From: Chromobacterium sp. ATCC 53434
GTDB taxonomy: Bacteria > Pseudomonadota > Gammaproteobacteria > Burkholderiales > Chromobacteriaceae
Length of the DNA stretch: 64,000 bases
NCBI RefSeq assembly: GCF_002848345.1
Contig: NZ_CP025429.1
Span: 4,588,001-4,652,000 of the forward strand
Direction: 5' to 3'
Part shown: in pieces, positions 9,759-18,487 of the stretch
How the letters are laid out: the number at the start of each line of letters is the position of its first letter
How positions within the stretch are numbered: the first letter of the stretch is position 1
Program-made: the position numbers and the translations under genes
The notes under the pieces: model-generated
What the model was told of the DNA's origin: nothing
The model's database searches: none
What the model saw: only the letters and a program-made list of their open reading frames with translations

Positions 9759-10679
9759 ATGAAGCTGCCTCCGCTGAATGCCCTGCGCGTATTCGTCGTT
9801 GCCGCCGAACACCTGTCGTTCACCCGCGCCGCCGCCGCGCTCAGCCTGACCCAAGGCGCAATCAGCCGCCACGTCCAAACCCTGGAAGAATATTACGGCG
9901 CCACCCTGTTCACCCGCCAGGCCCGCGGCCTGGCTTTGACCGCCGAAGGCGAGGCCTTGCTGAAGCCGGCGCGCGAGGCATTCCAATTGCTCAATGAGGC
10001 CAGCGAGGCGCTCAGACTGCGCCAGAGCGACCTGCGGGTGCGGATGCCGCCGACGCCGGCGATGCGCTGGGTGCTGCCCAATCTGGCCGACTTCCAGGCG
10101 CGCCATCCCGAATACACCTTGCACCTGCTGACGCAGCTGATCCACAACAAACCGTTCAATCGCGCCGAGTACGACCTCGCCGTCGTCGGCCTGTCCAGCC
10201 CGGAGGCCGCGCCCGACCTGCGGCTGGAATGCATCTGCCGCGAGAAGCTGATTCCGGTGTGCTCGCCCAGCCTGCTGGCCGGCAAGCATCCGCTGCACAC
10301 GCCGCAGGACCTGCAACACCACACTTTGTTGCATCCGTGGCGCGATCAGAACACCTGGAAGCGCTGGCTGAAGCTGGCCGGCGTCAACGGCGTCAATCCG
10401 GAGAGCGGCGTCACCTTCGACGCGCTGGAATACGCGCTGCACGCGGCGGTGGCCGGCATGGGCGTGACGCTGGCCCAGGCCTCGATGGTGACGCAGGATC
10501 TGGACAGCGGCCGGCTGGTGATCCCATTCGACACCGTGCTGGAAACCGAGTGGGCCTACTATCTGGTCTATCCGCACGAGCTGGCCGAGCTGCCCAAGGT
10601 CCGCGCCTTCCGCGACTGGCTGGTGCATACCGTCGCCCACAGCGAGGAAGCCAGCTGGCTGGCGCGCCAGGGCTACTGA
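9759..10679 (+). CDS. LysR family transcriptional regulator (GcvA/AmpR-like)
   Basis: A 306-residue regulator. The N-terminal winged helix-turn-helix (residues 1-62) includes LNALRVFVVAAEHLSFTRAA and LTQGAISRHVQTLEEYYG, and a periplasmic-binding-protein-fold effector domain covers about 90-300. The N-terminal pattern is that of the GcvA/AmpR subgroup. It reads toward the MFS gene on the same strand 83-116 bases away, depending on the MFS start. No adjacent divergent target was found, so its regulon cannot be read from context. Confidence 0.92.
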   Translation: MKLPPLNALRVFVVAAEHLSFTRAAAALSLTQGAISRHVQTLEEYYGATLFTRQARGLALTAEGEALLKPAREAFQLLNEASEALRLRQSDLRVRMPPTPAMRWVLPNLADFQARHPEYTLHLLTQLIHNKPFNRAEYDLAVVGLSSPEAAPDLRLECICREKLIPVCSPSLLAGKHPLHTPQDLQHHTLLHPWRDQNTWKRWLKLAGVNGVNPESGVTFDALEYALHAAVAGMGVTLAQASMVTQDLDSGRLVIPFDTVLETEWAYYLVYPHELAELPKVRAFRDWLVHTVAHSEEASWLARQGY

Positions 10680-10733
10680 GCCCCTTCGCCGCCCGCGTCC
10701 GCCGGCGCGGCAACATCTGTTAACCGCAAGCGC

Positions 10734-10763
10734 TTGGACAGCCCGCCGGGCTGTCGGCAAAAT
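10734..10763 (+). promoter_or_regulatory. Promoter of the MFS-marR operon with a palindrome in its spacer
   Basis: TTGGAC (10734-10739) and CAAAAT (10758-10763), 18 bases apart, form a plausible sigma-70 promoter. The spacer and its edges are a perfect inverted repeat: GACAGCCCG and CGGGCTGTC around one base (10737-10755). A bound regulator there would block RNA polymerase. Confidence 0.5.
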
Positions 10764-10764
10764 G

Positions 10765-10793
10765 ATTGCCATAGCAATTATTGACCTTGCAAT
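10765..10793 (+). promoter_or_regulatory. Tandem MarR-type operators upstream of the efflux gene
   Basis: ATTGC-CATA-GCAAT (10765-10778) is a perfect 5-bp-arm palindrome resembling MarR/EmrR boxes. ATTGA-CCTT-GCAAT (10780-10793) is a second, slightly imperfect copy 15 bases on. They overlap the predicted transcription start, and a MarR gene is the last gene of this operon, so autorepression is the natural reading. Confidence 0.6.
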
Positions 10794-10794
10794 C

Positions 10795-12375
10795 ATGAAT
10801 ACGCCCTCTACACCCGCCGGCCTCGCCGCCGCGCTGGATTTCCGCCAACGGCTGATGGCCATGCTGGGCCTGTGCTGCGTGCTGATCATGGTGGCGCTGG
10901 ACCAGACCGTGGTCGGCACCGCGATGCCGACGGTGGTGGCCGACCTGCGCGGCTTCGCGCTGTACGCCTGGGTCGGCACCGCCTATCTGCTGACCTCGGT
11001 GATCACCGTGCCCATCTTCGGCAAGCTAGGCGACGACCACGGCCGCAAGCCGTTCGTGCTGACCGCCATCGTGCTGTTCACCGCCGCCTCCGCCTTGTGC
11101 GGCCTGGCGCAGGACATGCCGCAGCTGGTGCTGGCGCGCGCGCTGCAGGGCGTCGGGGGCGGCATGCTGGTGGCCACCACCTTCGCCAGCGTGCCCGATC
11201 TGTTCCCGCATACCCGCGAGCGGCTGCGCTGGCAGGTGATGCTGTCGGCCTCCTTCGGCCTCGCCAATGCCGTCGGCCCGTCGCTGGGCGGCTTCCTGAC
11301 CGAGTATTTCGGCTGGCGCTGGGTGTTCTACGTCAATCTGCCGGTCGGCGCGGTCAGCCTGTGGTTCGTCTGGCGCTATCTGCCGGTGATCCGCCACGCC
11401 CAGCGGCCGTCGTCGCGGCTGGACTGGCAGGGCGCGATGCTGATCGCGCTCTTCCTCGGTTCGCTGCAACTGGCGGTGGAATGGCTGCCGCAAGGCAAGC
11501 CGGCGCCGCTGCTGGCCGCCTTGGCCGCGCTGTCGCTGGCCGCCTTGCTGGGCCTGATCTGGTGGGAAAAGCGCAGCCCCAATCCGCTGCTGCCGCCCAG
11601 CATGCTGACCCACCGCGGCCTGGCGCCGCTGTTCGGCCTGTCCTTGCTGATGGGCTTCGGCATGTTCGCCGTGATGTACTACGCGCCGCTGATGTTCCAG
11701 GCCGGCTTCGGCCTGTCGCCGAACCAGGCCGGCATTCTGGTGACGCCGCTGGTGGTGTGCATCACCATAGGCAGCATGCTGAACGGCCGCATCGTGCAGC
11801 GGCTGCGCCATCCGACCCGGCTGCTGGCGCTGGGTCTGCTGATGTTCGCGCTGACCGCGGCGCTGCTGAGCCGGGCGACGCCGGCCACCGCCCACGCGCT
11901 GATCATCGCCGACATGGTGGTGGGCGGGCTGGGCCTGGGCCTGTTGATGCCCAATCTGACCATCTTCGTGCAGCAACTGGCGCCGCGGCAGCAGCTGGGC
12001 GTCTCCACCGCGATGCTGCAATCGACGCGGATGATAGGGGGCATGCTGGGCACCGCGGTGATGGGCGCCGTGGTCAGCCACCACTTCCAGCGCGGCGTGG
12101 CCGCGCTGGTGGCCGGCGATGCGCGCGGCGGAGACTGGCTGCGCTGGCTGGCCGATCCGCAGACGCTGCTGAACGCCGCCTCGCTGGCCCAATTCCGCGC
12201 GGCGGCGGCGGCAGCCCACCCCGACGCGCTGCTGGCCGCCACCCGGCTGCGGCTGGTCGACGCCATACATTTCAGCCAGTGGCTGGTCGCGGCCGTGCTG
12301 TTGCTCGGCCTGTGGCTGGTGCGCAAGGTGCCGGCGATCCAGCTGACCGCCGCGCCGGAGCCGCGACATGACTGA
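10795..12375 (+). CDS. MFS transporter, DHA2 (EmrB/QacA) drug-efflux family
   Basis: About 526 residues with 14 predicted membrane segments, as in drug:H+ antiporters of the DHA2 family. Visible signatures are LDQTVVGTAMPTVVADL (motif D1 in helix 1), GKLGDDHGRKP (motif A in the loop after helix 2) and the GPSLGGFLTEYFGWRWVFYVNLPVG segment of helix 5 (motif C region). The start is uncertain: ATG 10795 fits homologues but has no Shine-Dalgarno and directly follows the second operator box; ATG 10762 would add 11 residues. It overlaps the downstream marR gene by 8 bases, so transporter and regulator are one unit for inducible export. Confidence 0.92.
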   Translation: MNTPSTPAGLAAALDFRQRLMAMLGLCCVLIMVALDQTVVGTAMPTVVADLRGFALYAWVGTAYLLTSVITVPIFGKLGDDHGRKPFVLTAIVLFTAASALCGLAQDMPQLVLARALQGVGGGMLVATTFASVPDLFPHTRERLRWQVMLSASFGLANAVGPSLGGFLTEYFGWRWVFYVNLPVGAVSLWFVWRYLPVIRHAQRPSSRLDWQGAMLIALFLGSLQLAVEWLPQGKPAPLLAALAALSLAALLGLIWWEKRSPNPLLPPSMLTHRGLAPLFGLSLLMGFGMFAVMYYAPLMFQAGFGLSPNQAGILVTPLVVCITIGSMLNGRIVQRLRHPTRLLALGLLMFALTAALLSRATPATAHALIIADMVVGGLGLGLLMPNLTIFVQQLAPRQQLGVSTAMLQSTRMIGGMLGTAVMGAVVSHHFQRGVAALVAGDARGGDWLRWLADPQTLLNAASLAQFRAAAAAAHPDALLAATRLRLVDAIHFSQWLVAAVLLLGLWLVRKVPAIQLTAAPEPRHD

Positions 12376-12796
12376 GCGCAATCTGCTGCAACAGCTCGGC
12401 CGCAGCACCCGTGCGATGTACGGCGCCTTCGAGAGCCGGGTCGGCCACCCGCTGCCGCGCTGGCGCATCCTGACGGCGCTGGAGGAGTTGCAGCCGGCCA
12501 GCCAGAAACAACTGGCCTGCCACCTGCAGATGGACCCGGGCGCGCTGACCCGGCAACTGAAGCAACTGGAGGCGGAACGGTTGGTGCGGCGCGATACCGA
12601 CCCGGCCGACAACCGGCAGACGCTGGTGACGCTGGACCAGACCGGAACCGAGCTGCTGCGCCAGGCGGCGCCGCAACGGCAGGCCTTCTTCCGCCAGGCG
12701 CTGGCGGACATCGACGCGCGGCAGCTGGAAACCGCGCTGCAGGTGCTGCGTCAGCTGGAACAGCGTTTCCGCGACATGGCGGCCGACCCGGACTAG
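12368..12796 (+). CDS. MarR family transcriptional regulator
   Basis: A 142-residue winged-helix repressor with the MarR core: PRWRILTALEELQPASQKQLACHLQMDPGALTRQLKQLE (HTH, about residues 30-70) followed by the wing RRDTDPADNRQTLVTLDQTG (the DxRxxxxxLT-like signature). It is translationally linked to the upstream efflux gene through an 8-base overlap. Tandem ATTGC-type palindromes at the operon promoter are its probable operators. Its 3' end overlaps the stop of the convergent diguanylate cyclase gene by three bases. Confidence 0.93.
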   Translation: MTERNLLQQLGRSTRAMYGAFESRVGHPLPRWRILTALEELQPASQKQLACHLQMDPGALTRQLKQLEAERLVRRDTDPADNRQTLVTLDQTGTELLRQAAPQRQAFFRQALADIDARQLETALQVLRQLEQRFRDMAADPD

Positions 12797-14340
12797 CTGG
12801 TGGCCGCGGCGGCGCCGGAGTCGCCATGGGCGACCGCCATCCGGTTGCGTCCCTGCTGCTTGGCGCGGTACAACTCGCGGTCGGCGGCCTCGATCAGCTG
12901 GCGGCTGTCGTGCGCCTCGCGCGGCAGGATGGCGGCGCCGCCTATGCTGATGGTGACGATGGCGGCCAGCGCCGAACCGGCATGCGGCAGCTGCAGCTCG
13001 CGCACCGCCGCCAGCACCGCTTCGCCGACGACGCCGACGCCGTCCTCGCTGGTGTCCGGCAGCAGACAGACGATCTCCTCGCCGCCGTAGCGCGCCACCA
13101 GGTCCTGCGGCCTGCGCACGCTGCTGCGTATCGCCTGCGCCACCTCGCGCAGGCAGTAGTCGCCGCTGACATGGCCGTAGTGGTCGTTGTAAAGCTTGAA
13201 GTGGTCGATATCTATCATCAGCACGCCCAGCGGCGCGCCCAGGCGGCGCGCCCGGCGCCATTCGCCATCCAGGCTCTCCTCGAAACTGCGCCGGTTGGCG
13301 ATGCCGGTGACCGGATCGACCCGCGACAGCGCCAACACCTCGGCATGCGACTGCTCCAGCGCCAGCGTGCGGATGCGCACCTGCTGTTCCAGCTGCTCCC
13401 GCTGCAGCCTCAGCTCCAGTTTCACCTGTCGCTGCTCGCTCATCAGCGCGCCGACGCACAGCGACACCACGGTCAGGATGCCGGCGTAGGTTTGCAGGAC
13501 GATCAGCGTGCTGTAGGCGGAATAGCCCAGATAGGGGCCGCCGCCATGGCGCGTGCCCCACAAGGCCAGCCACACGATCAGCAGCAGCGCCAGCACCACC
13601 TCGCGCGGGGTGAAGCGGAAGGCCGCCCAGGACACCAGCGGCAGCACCAGCATGTCCAGCGGATAGGTGGTGTCCAGCGTCGGGTGCCACCAGACGAAGA
13701 TGCTGGCGGTCAGCAGCGCCACCATGCCGAAGTAGGCCAGCATCTCGTACCAGGCTTCCCGCCCCTGCCGCGGCAGGCCATGGCGGTGGAAAGCCAGACA
13801 GGCGCTGCCGAACAGCAAGGTGCCGCTGGCGCTGCACAACCACCACAGGCAGAACCTCGACACCAGCTGTTTTTGCGGCAGTTGTTCGGCCAGGAACAGC
13901 GCGCCGACGGCGATCAGGCTGCCCAATAGCGTCGCCGCCGCCACGATCACGCAAAACGCCAGGCAGTCGCTGAAACCGTCCATCGGATTGCGGCGGCCGA
14001 TATGGCGCCGCACCAGCCAGGCGCCGATCAGCGTCTGCGCCAGCACCGCCAGCGCCGCGCCGGCGGCCGGCAGCATCCAGTGCAGGCCGCCCAGCTCGGG
14101 CTGCCAGCGCCGGCCCTCGATCAGCAAGGCGCCCAACAGCACGCCCGGCCACACCCGCCATCCCAGCAGCAATAGCGCGGCCAGCGCCAGGCCCGGCTGC
14201 GGCCACATCACGCTGTCCATGCCCAATTCCAGCACCAGCAGCTTTTCGCCTCCCCATGCCGCCAGGCAGTAGGCCGCCGCGACCAGCAGATTGGCCAGCC
14301 AGTCGGGCGGAGCCGGAAAACTGGGTAGGATGCCGCGCAT
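12793..14340 (-). CDS. MASE1-GGDEF diguanylate cyclase
   Basis: A 515-residue inner-membrane protein. About eight transmembrane helices (residues 15-300) form a MASE1 sensor domain (MWPQPGLALAALLLLGWRVWP), then a coiled-coil linker (QVKLELRLQREQLEQQVRI) and a GGDEF domain. The catalytic loop is GGEEI (419-423) with an intact metal site IDIDHFKLYNDHYGH. RPQD at 410-413, five residues before the loop, is the c-di-GMP inhibitory I-site. It should make c-di-GMP and be feedback-inhibited. A GAGAGGA site precedes the start. It converges on marR and shares CTAG at the stops. Confidence 0.93.
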   Translation of the reverse strand: MRGILPSFPAPPDWLANLLVAAAYCLAAWGGEKLLVLELGMDSVMWPQPGLALAALLLLGWRVWPGVLLGALLIEGRRWQPELGGLHWMLPAAGAALAVLAQTLIGAWLVRRHIGRRNPMDGFSDCLAFCVIVAAATLLGSLIAVGALFLAEQLPQKQLVSRFCLWWLCSASGTLLFGSACLAFHRHGLPRQGREAWYEMLAYFGMVALLTASIFVWWHPTLDTTYPLDMLVLPLVSWAAFRFTPREVVLALLLIVWLALWGTRHGGGPYLGYSAYSTLIVLQTYAGILTVVSLCVGALMSEQRQVKLELRLQREQLEQQVRIRTLALEQSHAEVLALSRVDPVTGIANRRSFEESLDGEWRRARRLGAPLGVLMIDIDHFKLYNDHYGHVSGDYCLREVAQAIRSSVRRPQDLVARYGGEEIVCLLPDTSEDGVGVVGEAVLAAVRELQLPHAGSALAAIVTISIGGAAILPREAHDSRQLIEAADRELYRAKQQGRNRMAVAHGDSGAAAATS

Positions 14341-14445
14341 GAAATCCTCTCAACGAGACAGGCCGCGGCCGGATAAGCCGGCCGCGCGATAGTGTCATCG
14401 TAGTTGGCGAATGCCCCAGGCGCTGCCCGGCGCGCGGCGCGCGGA

Positions 14446-14482
14446 CGAAAAAATGGCCGGAGCAAGGCTCCGGCCGGCTTTT
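14446..14482 (-). terminator. Terminator of the 2OG-Fe(II) oxygenase gene
   Basis: GGCCGGAGC and GCTCCGGCC pair around AAG; on the minus strand the stem is followed by ATTTTTTC. The opposite side carries CTTTT, so it may also work for plus-strand transcripts. Confidence 0.8.
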
Positions 14483-14501
14483 CATCCACAAAGGATAAGG
14501 C

Positions 14502-15344
14502 TTACATTTTCACGCCCAGCTCGCGCAGGCGCTCGTCCAGATAGGCGCCGGCGCTGTAGCGGTCGGACAGCGTCACTTCCGGACGCGGATGCAGGAACAG
14601 CGGCAGCGAGATGCGGCTCTTCTTCGCGCCGTCGCCGCTGGGATTGACCACGCGGTGCTGGGTGGACGGATAGTAGCCGGCGGACGCTTCTTGCAGCATG
14701 TCGCCGATATTGACCACCAGGGTGCCGAAATCACAGGGCACGTCCAGCCACTCGCCGTCCTTGCCCTGCACCTGCAGGCCCGGCTCGTTGGCGGCCGGCA
14801 GGATGGTCAGCAGATTGATGTCGCCATGGGCCGCGGCGCGCAGCGAGCCGGCCGGCTCCTCGCCGGTCAGCGGCGGGTAGCGCAGCACGCGCAGCAGCGT
14901 CTGCTGGCTGTCTTCTATCATGTGCGACAGCGGCTCGCGGTAATTGGCGGCGATGGCGGCCGGCGTGTACTGCTGCACCCAGGACAGCAGTTCGCGCGCC
15001 AGCTGGTTGGCGATGCCGTAGTAGCGCTCGGCGTCGGCCTTCAGTTGCGGCGGCACGCGGCCCCACGGATAGACGTGGAAGTATTCCTTGATGTCCTTCA
15101 GCGCGGCGCCCTTGGCGGTTTCCGACACTTCCGGCGAAAACCAGCCGTCCTGCTTCTCCACCGAGAAGGCGTAGTCGAGCTTTTCGTCGCTGTTGAAGAA
15201 GCCCAGCCAGTCGGCGTAGATCTTTTCGACCAGGTCTTGCGGAATCGGGTGGTTGGTCAGCACGCCGAAGCCGGTTTCGTGCAGAGAACGGGTGAACTGT
15301 TCCGCGGCGTCCGGGGCGCGGTAATCGACAACTCTGACGTTCAT
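14502..15344 (-). CDS. 2-oxoglutarate/Fe(II)-dependent oxygenase, isopenicillin N synthase-like
   Basis: A 280-residue cytosolic oxygenase of the IPNS/DIOX-N superfamily. The N-terminal DIOX_N region is FTRSLHETGFGVLTNHPIP. The double-stranded beta-helix carries the iron ligands in AAHGDINLLTIL (HxD) and STQHRVVNP (distal His), with SRISLPLFLHP giving the Arg-x-Ser that binds 2-oxoglutarate. The start at 15344 is preceded by AGGAAAA; an in-frame extension to 15437 has no support. The substrate cannot be read from the sequence. It stands alone with its own terminator. Confidence 0.88.
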   Translation of the reverse strand: MNVRVVDYRAPDAAEQFTRSLHETGFGVLTNHPIPQDLVEKIYADWLGFFNSDEKLDYAFSVEKQDGWFSPEVSETAKGAALKDIKEYFHVYPWGRVPPQLKADAERYYGIANQLARELLSWVQQYTPAAIAANYREPLSHMIEDSQQTLLRVLRYPPLTGEEPAGSLRAAAHGDINLLTILPAANEPGLQVQGKDGEWLDVPCDFGTLVVNIGDMLQEASAGYYPSTQHRVVNPSGDGAKKSRISLPLFLHPRPEVTLSDRYSAGAYLDERLRELGVKM

Positions 15345-15588
15345 GGGGTGGTTTTCCTGATGAACCCGACGCCGCCATGCAATATCGGGGCGGACGCCGG
15401 CCGCGCGCATTGTAGCGGCTAAGCTACATGCCGCCAAGCCGATGGCATCGGCGCTGTTGGAAAAGCGCCAAGCGCGCGGCGCCGCCGCGTTTCATGCCCC
15501 GGACGGCGCGGCGACACGCCGGCGCGGACAACGCAGGCGGTCTGCGCGCCGGCGCCGTCGACCGCAGCCCGCTGTATTTAAATGACGG

Positions 15589-16371
15589 TCAAACCCGCTG
15601 ATCCATGTCCAGCGCCGGCGTGCCGGGACAGGCCTGCGCGACGACCCGCGCCGGCACGCCGGCCACGGTGGCGTGCGGCGGCACGTCCTCCAGCACCACG
15701 CTGCCGGCGCCGACCTTGGCGCAATCGCCGACGCGGATATTGCCCAGCACCGAGCTGCCGGCGCCCAGCATCACGCCGTCGCCTATCTTCGGATGGCGGT
15801 CGCCGCGCTCCTTGCCGGAGCCGCCCAGCGTCACGCCGTGCAGGATGGACACATTGTTGCCGATGACGGCCGTCTCTCCGACCACCAGGCCGGTGCCGTG
15901 GTCCAGCATCACGCCGTGGCCGATGCGCGCCGCCGGATGGATGTCGGCGCCGGTCACTTCGGAAATGCGGTTCTGCAGGAACAGCGCCAGCGTCGCTCGG
16001 CCCTGCCGCCACAGCCAGTGCGTGATGCGCTGGCTCTGTATCGCGTGGAAGCCCTTGAAGTACAGCAGCGGCGTCGAATAGCGGTCGCAGGCCGGATCGC
16101 GCTCGTAGCTGGCGCGGATGTCGGCGCGCATCGCCGCGCTGAGGCCGGGATCGGCCTGGAAGGCCTCGCGGAACAGCTCGAACATTGCGCGCGGGTCCAT
16201 CACCGGACTGGCGAGCTTGCTCGACAGATGGAAGGCCAGCACGTCTTCCAGCGTGGCGTGGCGCAATACCGTCATGTGCAGAAAGCTGGCCAGCAACGGC
16301 TCATCTTCGACCGCCGCCAGCGTCTCGTCGCGGATGGCCGACCACAGCGGATCAACCAGGGGGGAATTCAT
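15589..16371 (-). CDS. cysE: Serine O-acetyltransferase
   Basis: A 260-residue enzyme that acetylates L-serine for cysteine synthesis. The N-terminal helical domain (ERDPACDRYSTPLLYFKGFHAIQ) is followed by left-handed beta-helix hexapeptide repeats with the active-site LDHGTGLVVGETAVIG segment and LHGVTLGGSGKERGDRHPKIG. The last residue is Val (DMDQRV), whereas CysE partners of CysK usually end in Ile, which inserts into the CysK active site. GGAGCATCCG precedes the start. It is monocistronic. Confidence 0.95.
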   Translation of the reverse strand: MNSPLVDPLWSAIRDETLAAVEDEPLLASFLHMTVLRHATLEDVLAFHLSSKLASPVMDPRAMFELFREAFQADPGLSAAMRADIRASYERDPACDRYSTPLLYFKGFHAIQSQRITHWLWRQGRATLALFLQNRISEVTGADIHPAARIGHGVMLDHGTGLVVGETAVIGNNVSILHGVTLGGSGKERGDRHPKIGDGVMLGAGSSVLGNIRVGDCAKVGAGSVVLEDVPPHATVAGVPARVVAQACPGTPALDMDQRV

Positions 16372-16500
16372 CGGATGCTCCGGAAATGACTTCTAGTCGG
16401 AATATTGTAGCCTGCCACAAGCCGCCCCGTCAGACAAAGGCCGCCGTCGTCAGAATCGGTCCGCCAAGCCGACTAAGCTGAAAATAGCGGAGGAACGACG

Positions 16501-17163
16501 ATGAAACGGTTGGCGACGCTGTTGCTGCTGTGCGCGCTGGCCGCGCATGCCGCCGCGCCCGAGGTGCCGGGCTGGAGCGAATACCGGTCCGGCCGTCTGG
16601 CGGCCGCCCGCGTCGCCTTCTGGCAGGCGGCCGAGAACGGCGACCGGGTCGCGGCCTTCAACTTGGCGATGATGGACTGGAACGGCGAGGCCGGGCCGGT
16701 CGACAAGCGGCAGGCGCTGTACTGGCTCAGGCGCGCCGCCGAACTGCAGCTGGCGCAGGCGCAGCACGCGCTGGGCCTGCTGGCCGAGCGCGGCGACGGC
16801 GTGCCCAAATCGCTGGTCGAGGCGACCCGCTGGTTCACGCTGGCCGCCCGACAGGGCTATCTGCCGGCCGAGCTCGATCTGGGCACCCAGTACTTCCTCG
16901 GCCGCGGCGCGCCGCAGGACGACAGGCTGGCCGCCTACTGGTACGAGGAGGCGGCCAAGCAGGGCGACGCCGGCGCCCAGTATCTGATCGCCAGCATGTA
17001 CGAACACGGCCAGGGCGTGCGGCGGGACATTCCGGCGGCGATACGCTGGTACGCGCGGGCCGCCGCCCAGGGCGATCCCGGCGCGCGCGCCAAGGCGCTG
17101 GATCTGGCGCGGCGCGAGAGCGCGCGCCGCGCTCACAGCGCGTCCAGCGGCAGCTTCAGATAG
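16501..17163 (+). CDS. Exported Sel1-repeat (SLR) protein
   Basis: A 220-residue protein with a cleavable signal peptide (residues 1-18) and four to five Sel1-like repeats, seen as spaced A..G...A...L...Y..G.GV patterns (AAENGDRVAAFNLAMMDWNG, AQHALGLLAERGDGVPKS, YLIASMYEHGQGVRRD). Such proteins are periplasmic adaptor scaffolds. The binding partner is unknown. A GGAGGAACG site precedes the ATG. The last 31 bases overlap the end of the convergent metallo-hydrolase gene. Confidence 0.85.
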   Translation: MKRLATLLLLCALAAHAAAPEVPGWSEYRSGRLAAARVAFWQAAENGDRVAAFNLAMMDWNGEAGPVDKRQALYWLRRAAELQLAQAQHALGLLAERGDGVPKSLVEATRWFTLAARQGYLPAELDLGTQYFLGRGAPQDDRLAAYWYEEAAKQGDAGAQYLIASMYEHGQGVRRDIPAAIRWYARAAAQGDPGARAKALDLARRESARRAHSASSGSFR

Positions 17164-17993
17164 CGCACGCCGTTGTCCTCGGCCGGCGGCAGCGCGCCGG
17201 CGCGGATATTGACCTGCACCGCCGGCAGCAGCAATTGCGGCATCGCCAGCGTCTGGTCGCGCGCCGCGCGCATCGCGACGAAGTCCGCCTCGTCGACGCC
17301 GTCGCGCGCATGCAGATTGGCGCGGCGCTGCTCGGCCACCGTCGCGCACCACGCCGCCTCGCGGCCCGGCGGCGGATAGTCGTGGCACAGCAGCAGCCGG
17401 GTGGCGTCCGGCAAGGCCAGCAACCGGCGGATCGAGCGGTACAGCTCGCGGGCGTCGCCGCCGGGAAAGTCGCAGCGGGCGGTGCCGACATCGGGCATGA
17501 ACAGCGTGTCGCCGACGAAGACCGCGTCGCCGACGCGGTAGCCGACGTCGGCCGGCGTATGGCCGGGCAGCGCCAGCACCGTGGCCTCCAGCTCGCCGAT
17601 ATGGAAGGTCTCGCCGTCGTCGAACAGCCGGTCGAACTGCGAGCCGTCGCTGCGAAACGCCGGCTCCAGATTGAACACGCGGCCGAAGATGGCCTGCACC
17701 TCGGTGATGCGGCGGCCTATCGCCAGGCTGCCGCCGGCCTGCCGCTTCAAATAGGCCGCCGCCGACAGATGATCGGCATGGGCGTGGGTTTCCAGTATCC
17801 ATTGCAGCGTCAGCCGCCGCTCGGCCAGGAAGGCCAGCAGCCGGTCGGCCGAGCCGTGGCCGGTGCGGCCGGAGCGGGGATCGAAGTCCAGCACCGGATC
17901 GACCACCGCGGCATGGCCGCCGGGATGGTCGTGGACGATGTGGCTGATGGTGCCGGTGGCGGCGTCGTAGAAGCTGGCTATCTGCGCGGGCAT
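17133..17993 (-). CDS. MBL-fold hydrolase of the ETHE1/Blh type (probable persulfide dioxygenase)
   Basis: A 286-residue metallo-beta-lactamase-fold protein with metal motif ETHAHADHLSAA (H70, H72, D74, H75), then LPGHTPADVGY and VGDTLFMPDVGTARCDFPGG. The last motif is typical of ETHE1-like persulfide dioxygenases and the Blh proteins of sulfide detoxification, which oxidise glutathione persulfide to sulfite. A sulfite dehydrogenase pair lies 4 kb to the right, consistent with but not proof of a sulfur-oxidation route. No rhodanese domain is fused. It is downstream of cyaY on the same strand, separated by 86 bases. Confidence 0.85.
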   Translation of the reverse strand: MPAQIASFYDAATGTISHIVHDHPGGHAAVVDPVLDFDPRSGRTGHGSADRLLAFLAERRLTLQWILETHAHADHLSAAAYLKRQAGGSLAIGRRITEVQAIFGRVFNLEPAFRSDGSQFDRLFDDGETFHIGELEATVLALPGHTPADVGYRVGDAVFVGDTLFMPDVGTARCDFPGGDARELYRSIRRLLALPDATRLLLCHDYPPPGREAAWCATVAEQRRANLHARDGVDEADFVAMRAARDQTLAMPQLLLPAVQVNIRAGALPPAEDNGVRYLKLPLDAL

Positions 17994-18079
17994 CGCGTCC
18001 TCAGTGCTGGCGGGGCCGGGTAATCATACTGAAACCTATAATGTTTCTCGCCATCCCGCCAGCATGTCGGTGATCCGCC

Positions 18080-18397
18080 TCAGTCGGCGAACGCGAAAGC
18101 CTCGCCGCTGCCGGCGCGTATCGCCTCGGCCAGCGTGGCGAAGAACTCGGCGCCGTCGCGGCTGGCGATCCAGCCGCCGTCGCGGCGCGAGAAGTGGTAG
18201 CCGCCGCTCCTGGCGGCGATCCACATCTCCTGGTTGACCGCATGGCGGTTGACGATCACCTTGTCGCCGCCGTCAAACTCGATCTCCAGCACATTGCCCT
18301 GGCGCAAGGTGTCGGCGTCCAGGCCCTGCGCGTCTATCGCCGCCTCGATGCGGTCGAAGATGGCGTCGCTCAATTGCAGAAATTCGCTTTCGGTCAT
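18080..18397 (-). CDS. cyaY: Frataxin homologue CyaY
   Basis: A 105-residue iron-binding regulator of Fe-S cluster assembly. It has the acidic first helix (MTESEFLQLSDAIFDRIEAA), the LEIEFDGGDKVIVNRH strand, then QEMWIAARSGGYHF and the C-terminal FFATLAEAI helix. The frame runs upstream to 18616 but the ATG at 18397 gives the family length and start. It is divergent from lptM, the arrangement seen in many proteobacteria. Confidence 0.95.
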   Translation of the reverse strand: MTESEFLQLSDAIFDRIEAAIDAQGLDADTLRQGNVLEIEFDGGDKVIVNRHAVNQEMWIAARSGGYHFSRRDGGWIASRDGAEFFATLAEAIRAGSGEAFAFAD

Positions 18398-18487
18398 GAT
18401 GTCTGTCCTGATTGCGCCGGGCGCGGGCAACACGGCCCGGCGGGGTTTTGCTAGTATGCTGATTTTGCCATATCGGATAGCGTCAGT

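Noticed and set aside
9421..9762. 113-codon plus-strand frame before the LysR gene
   Set aside because: No ribosome-binding site, codon use unlike neighbours, runs into the LysR start and has no recognisable features.
18455..18487. CCATATCG shared by the upstream regions of lptM (18469) and the exported protein (19915)
   Set aside because: Only eight bases are shared in different promoter contexts; too short to call a common operator.
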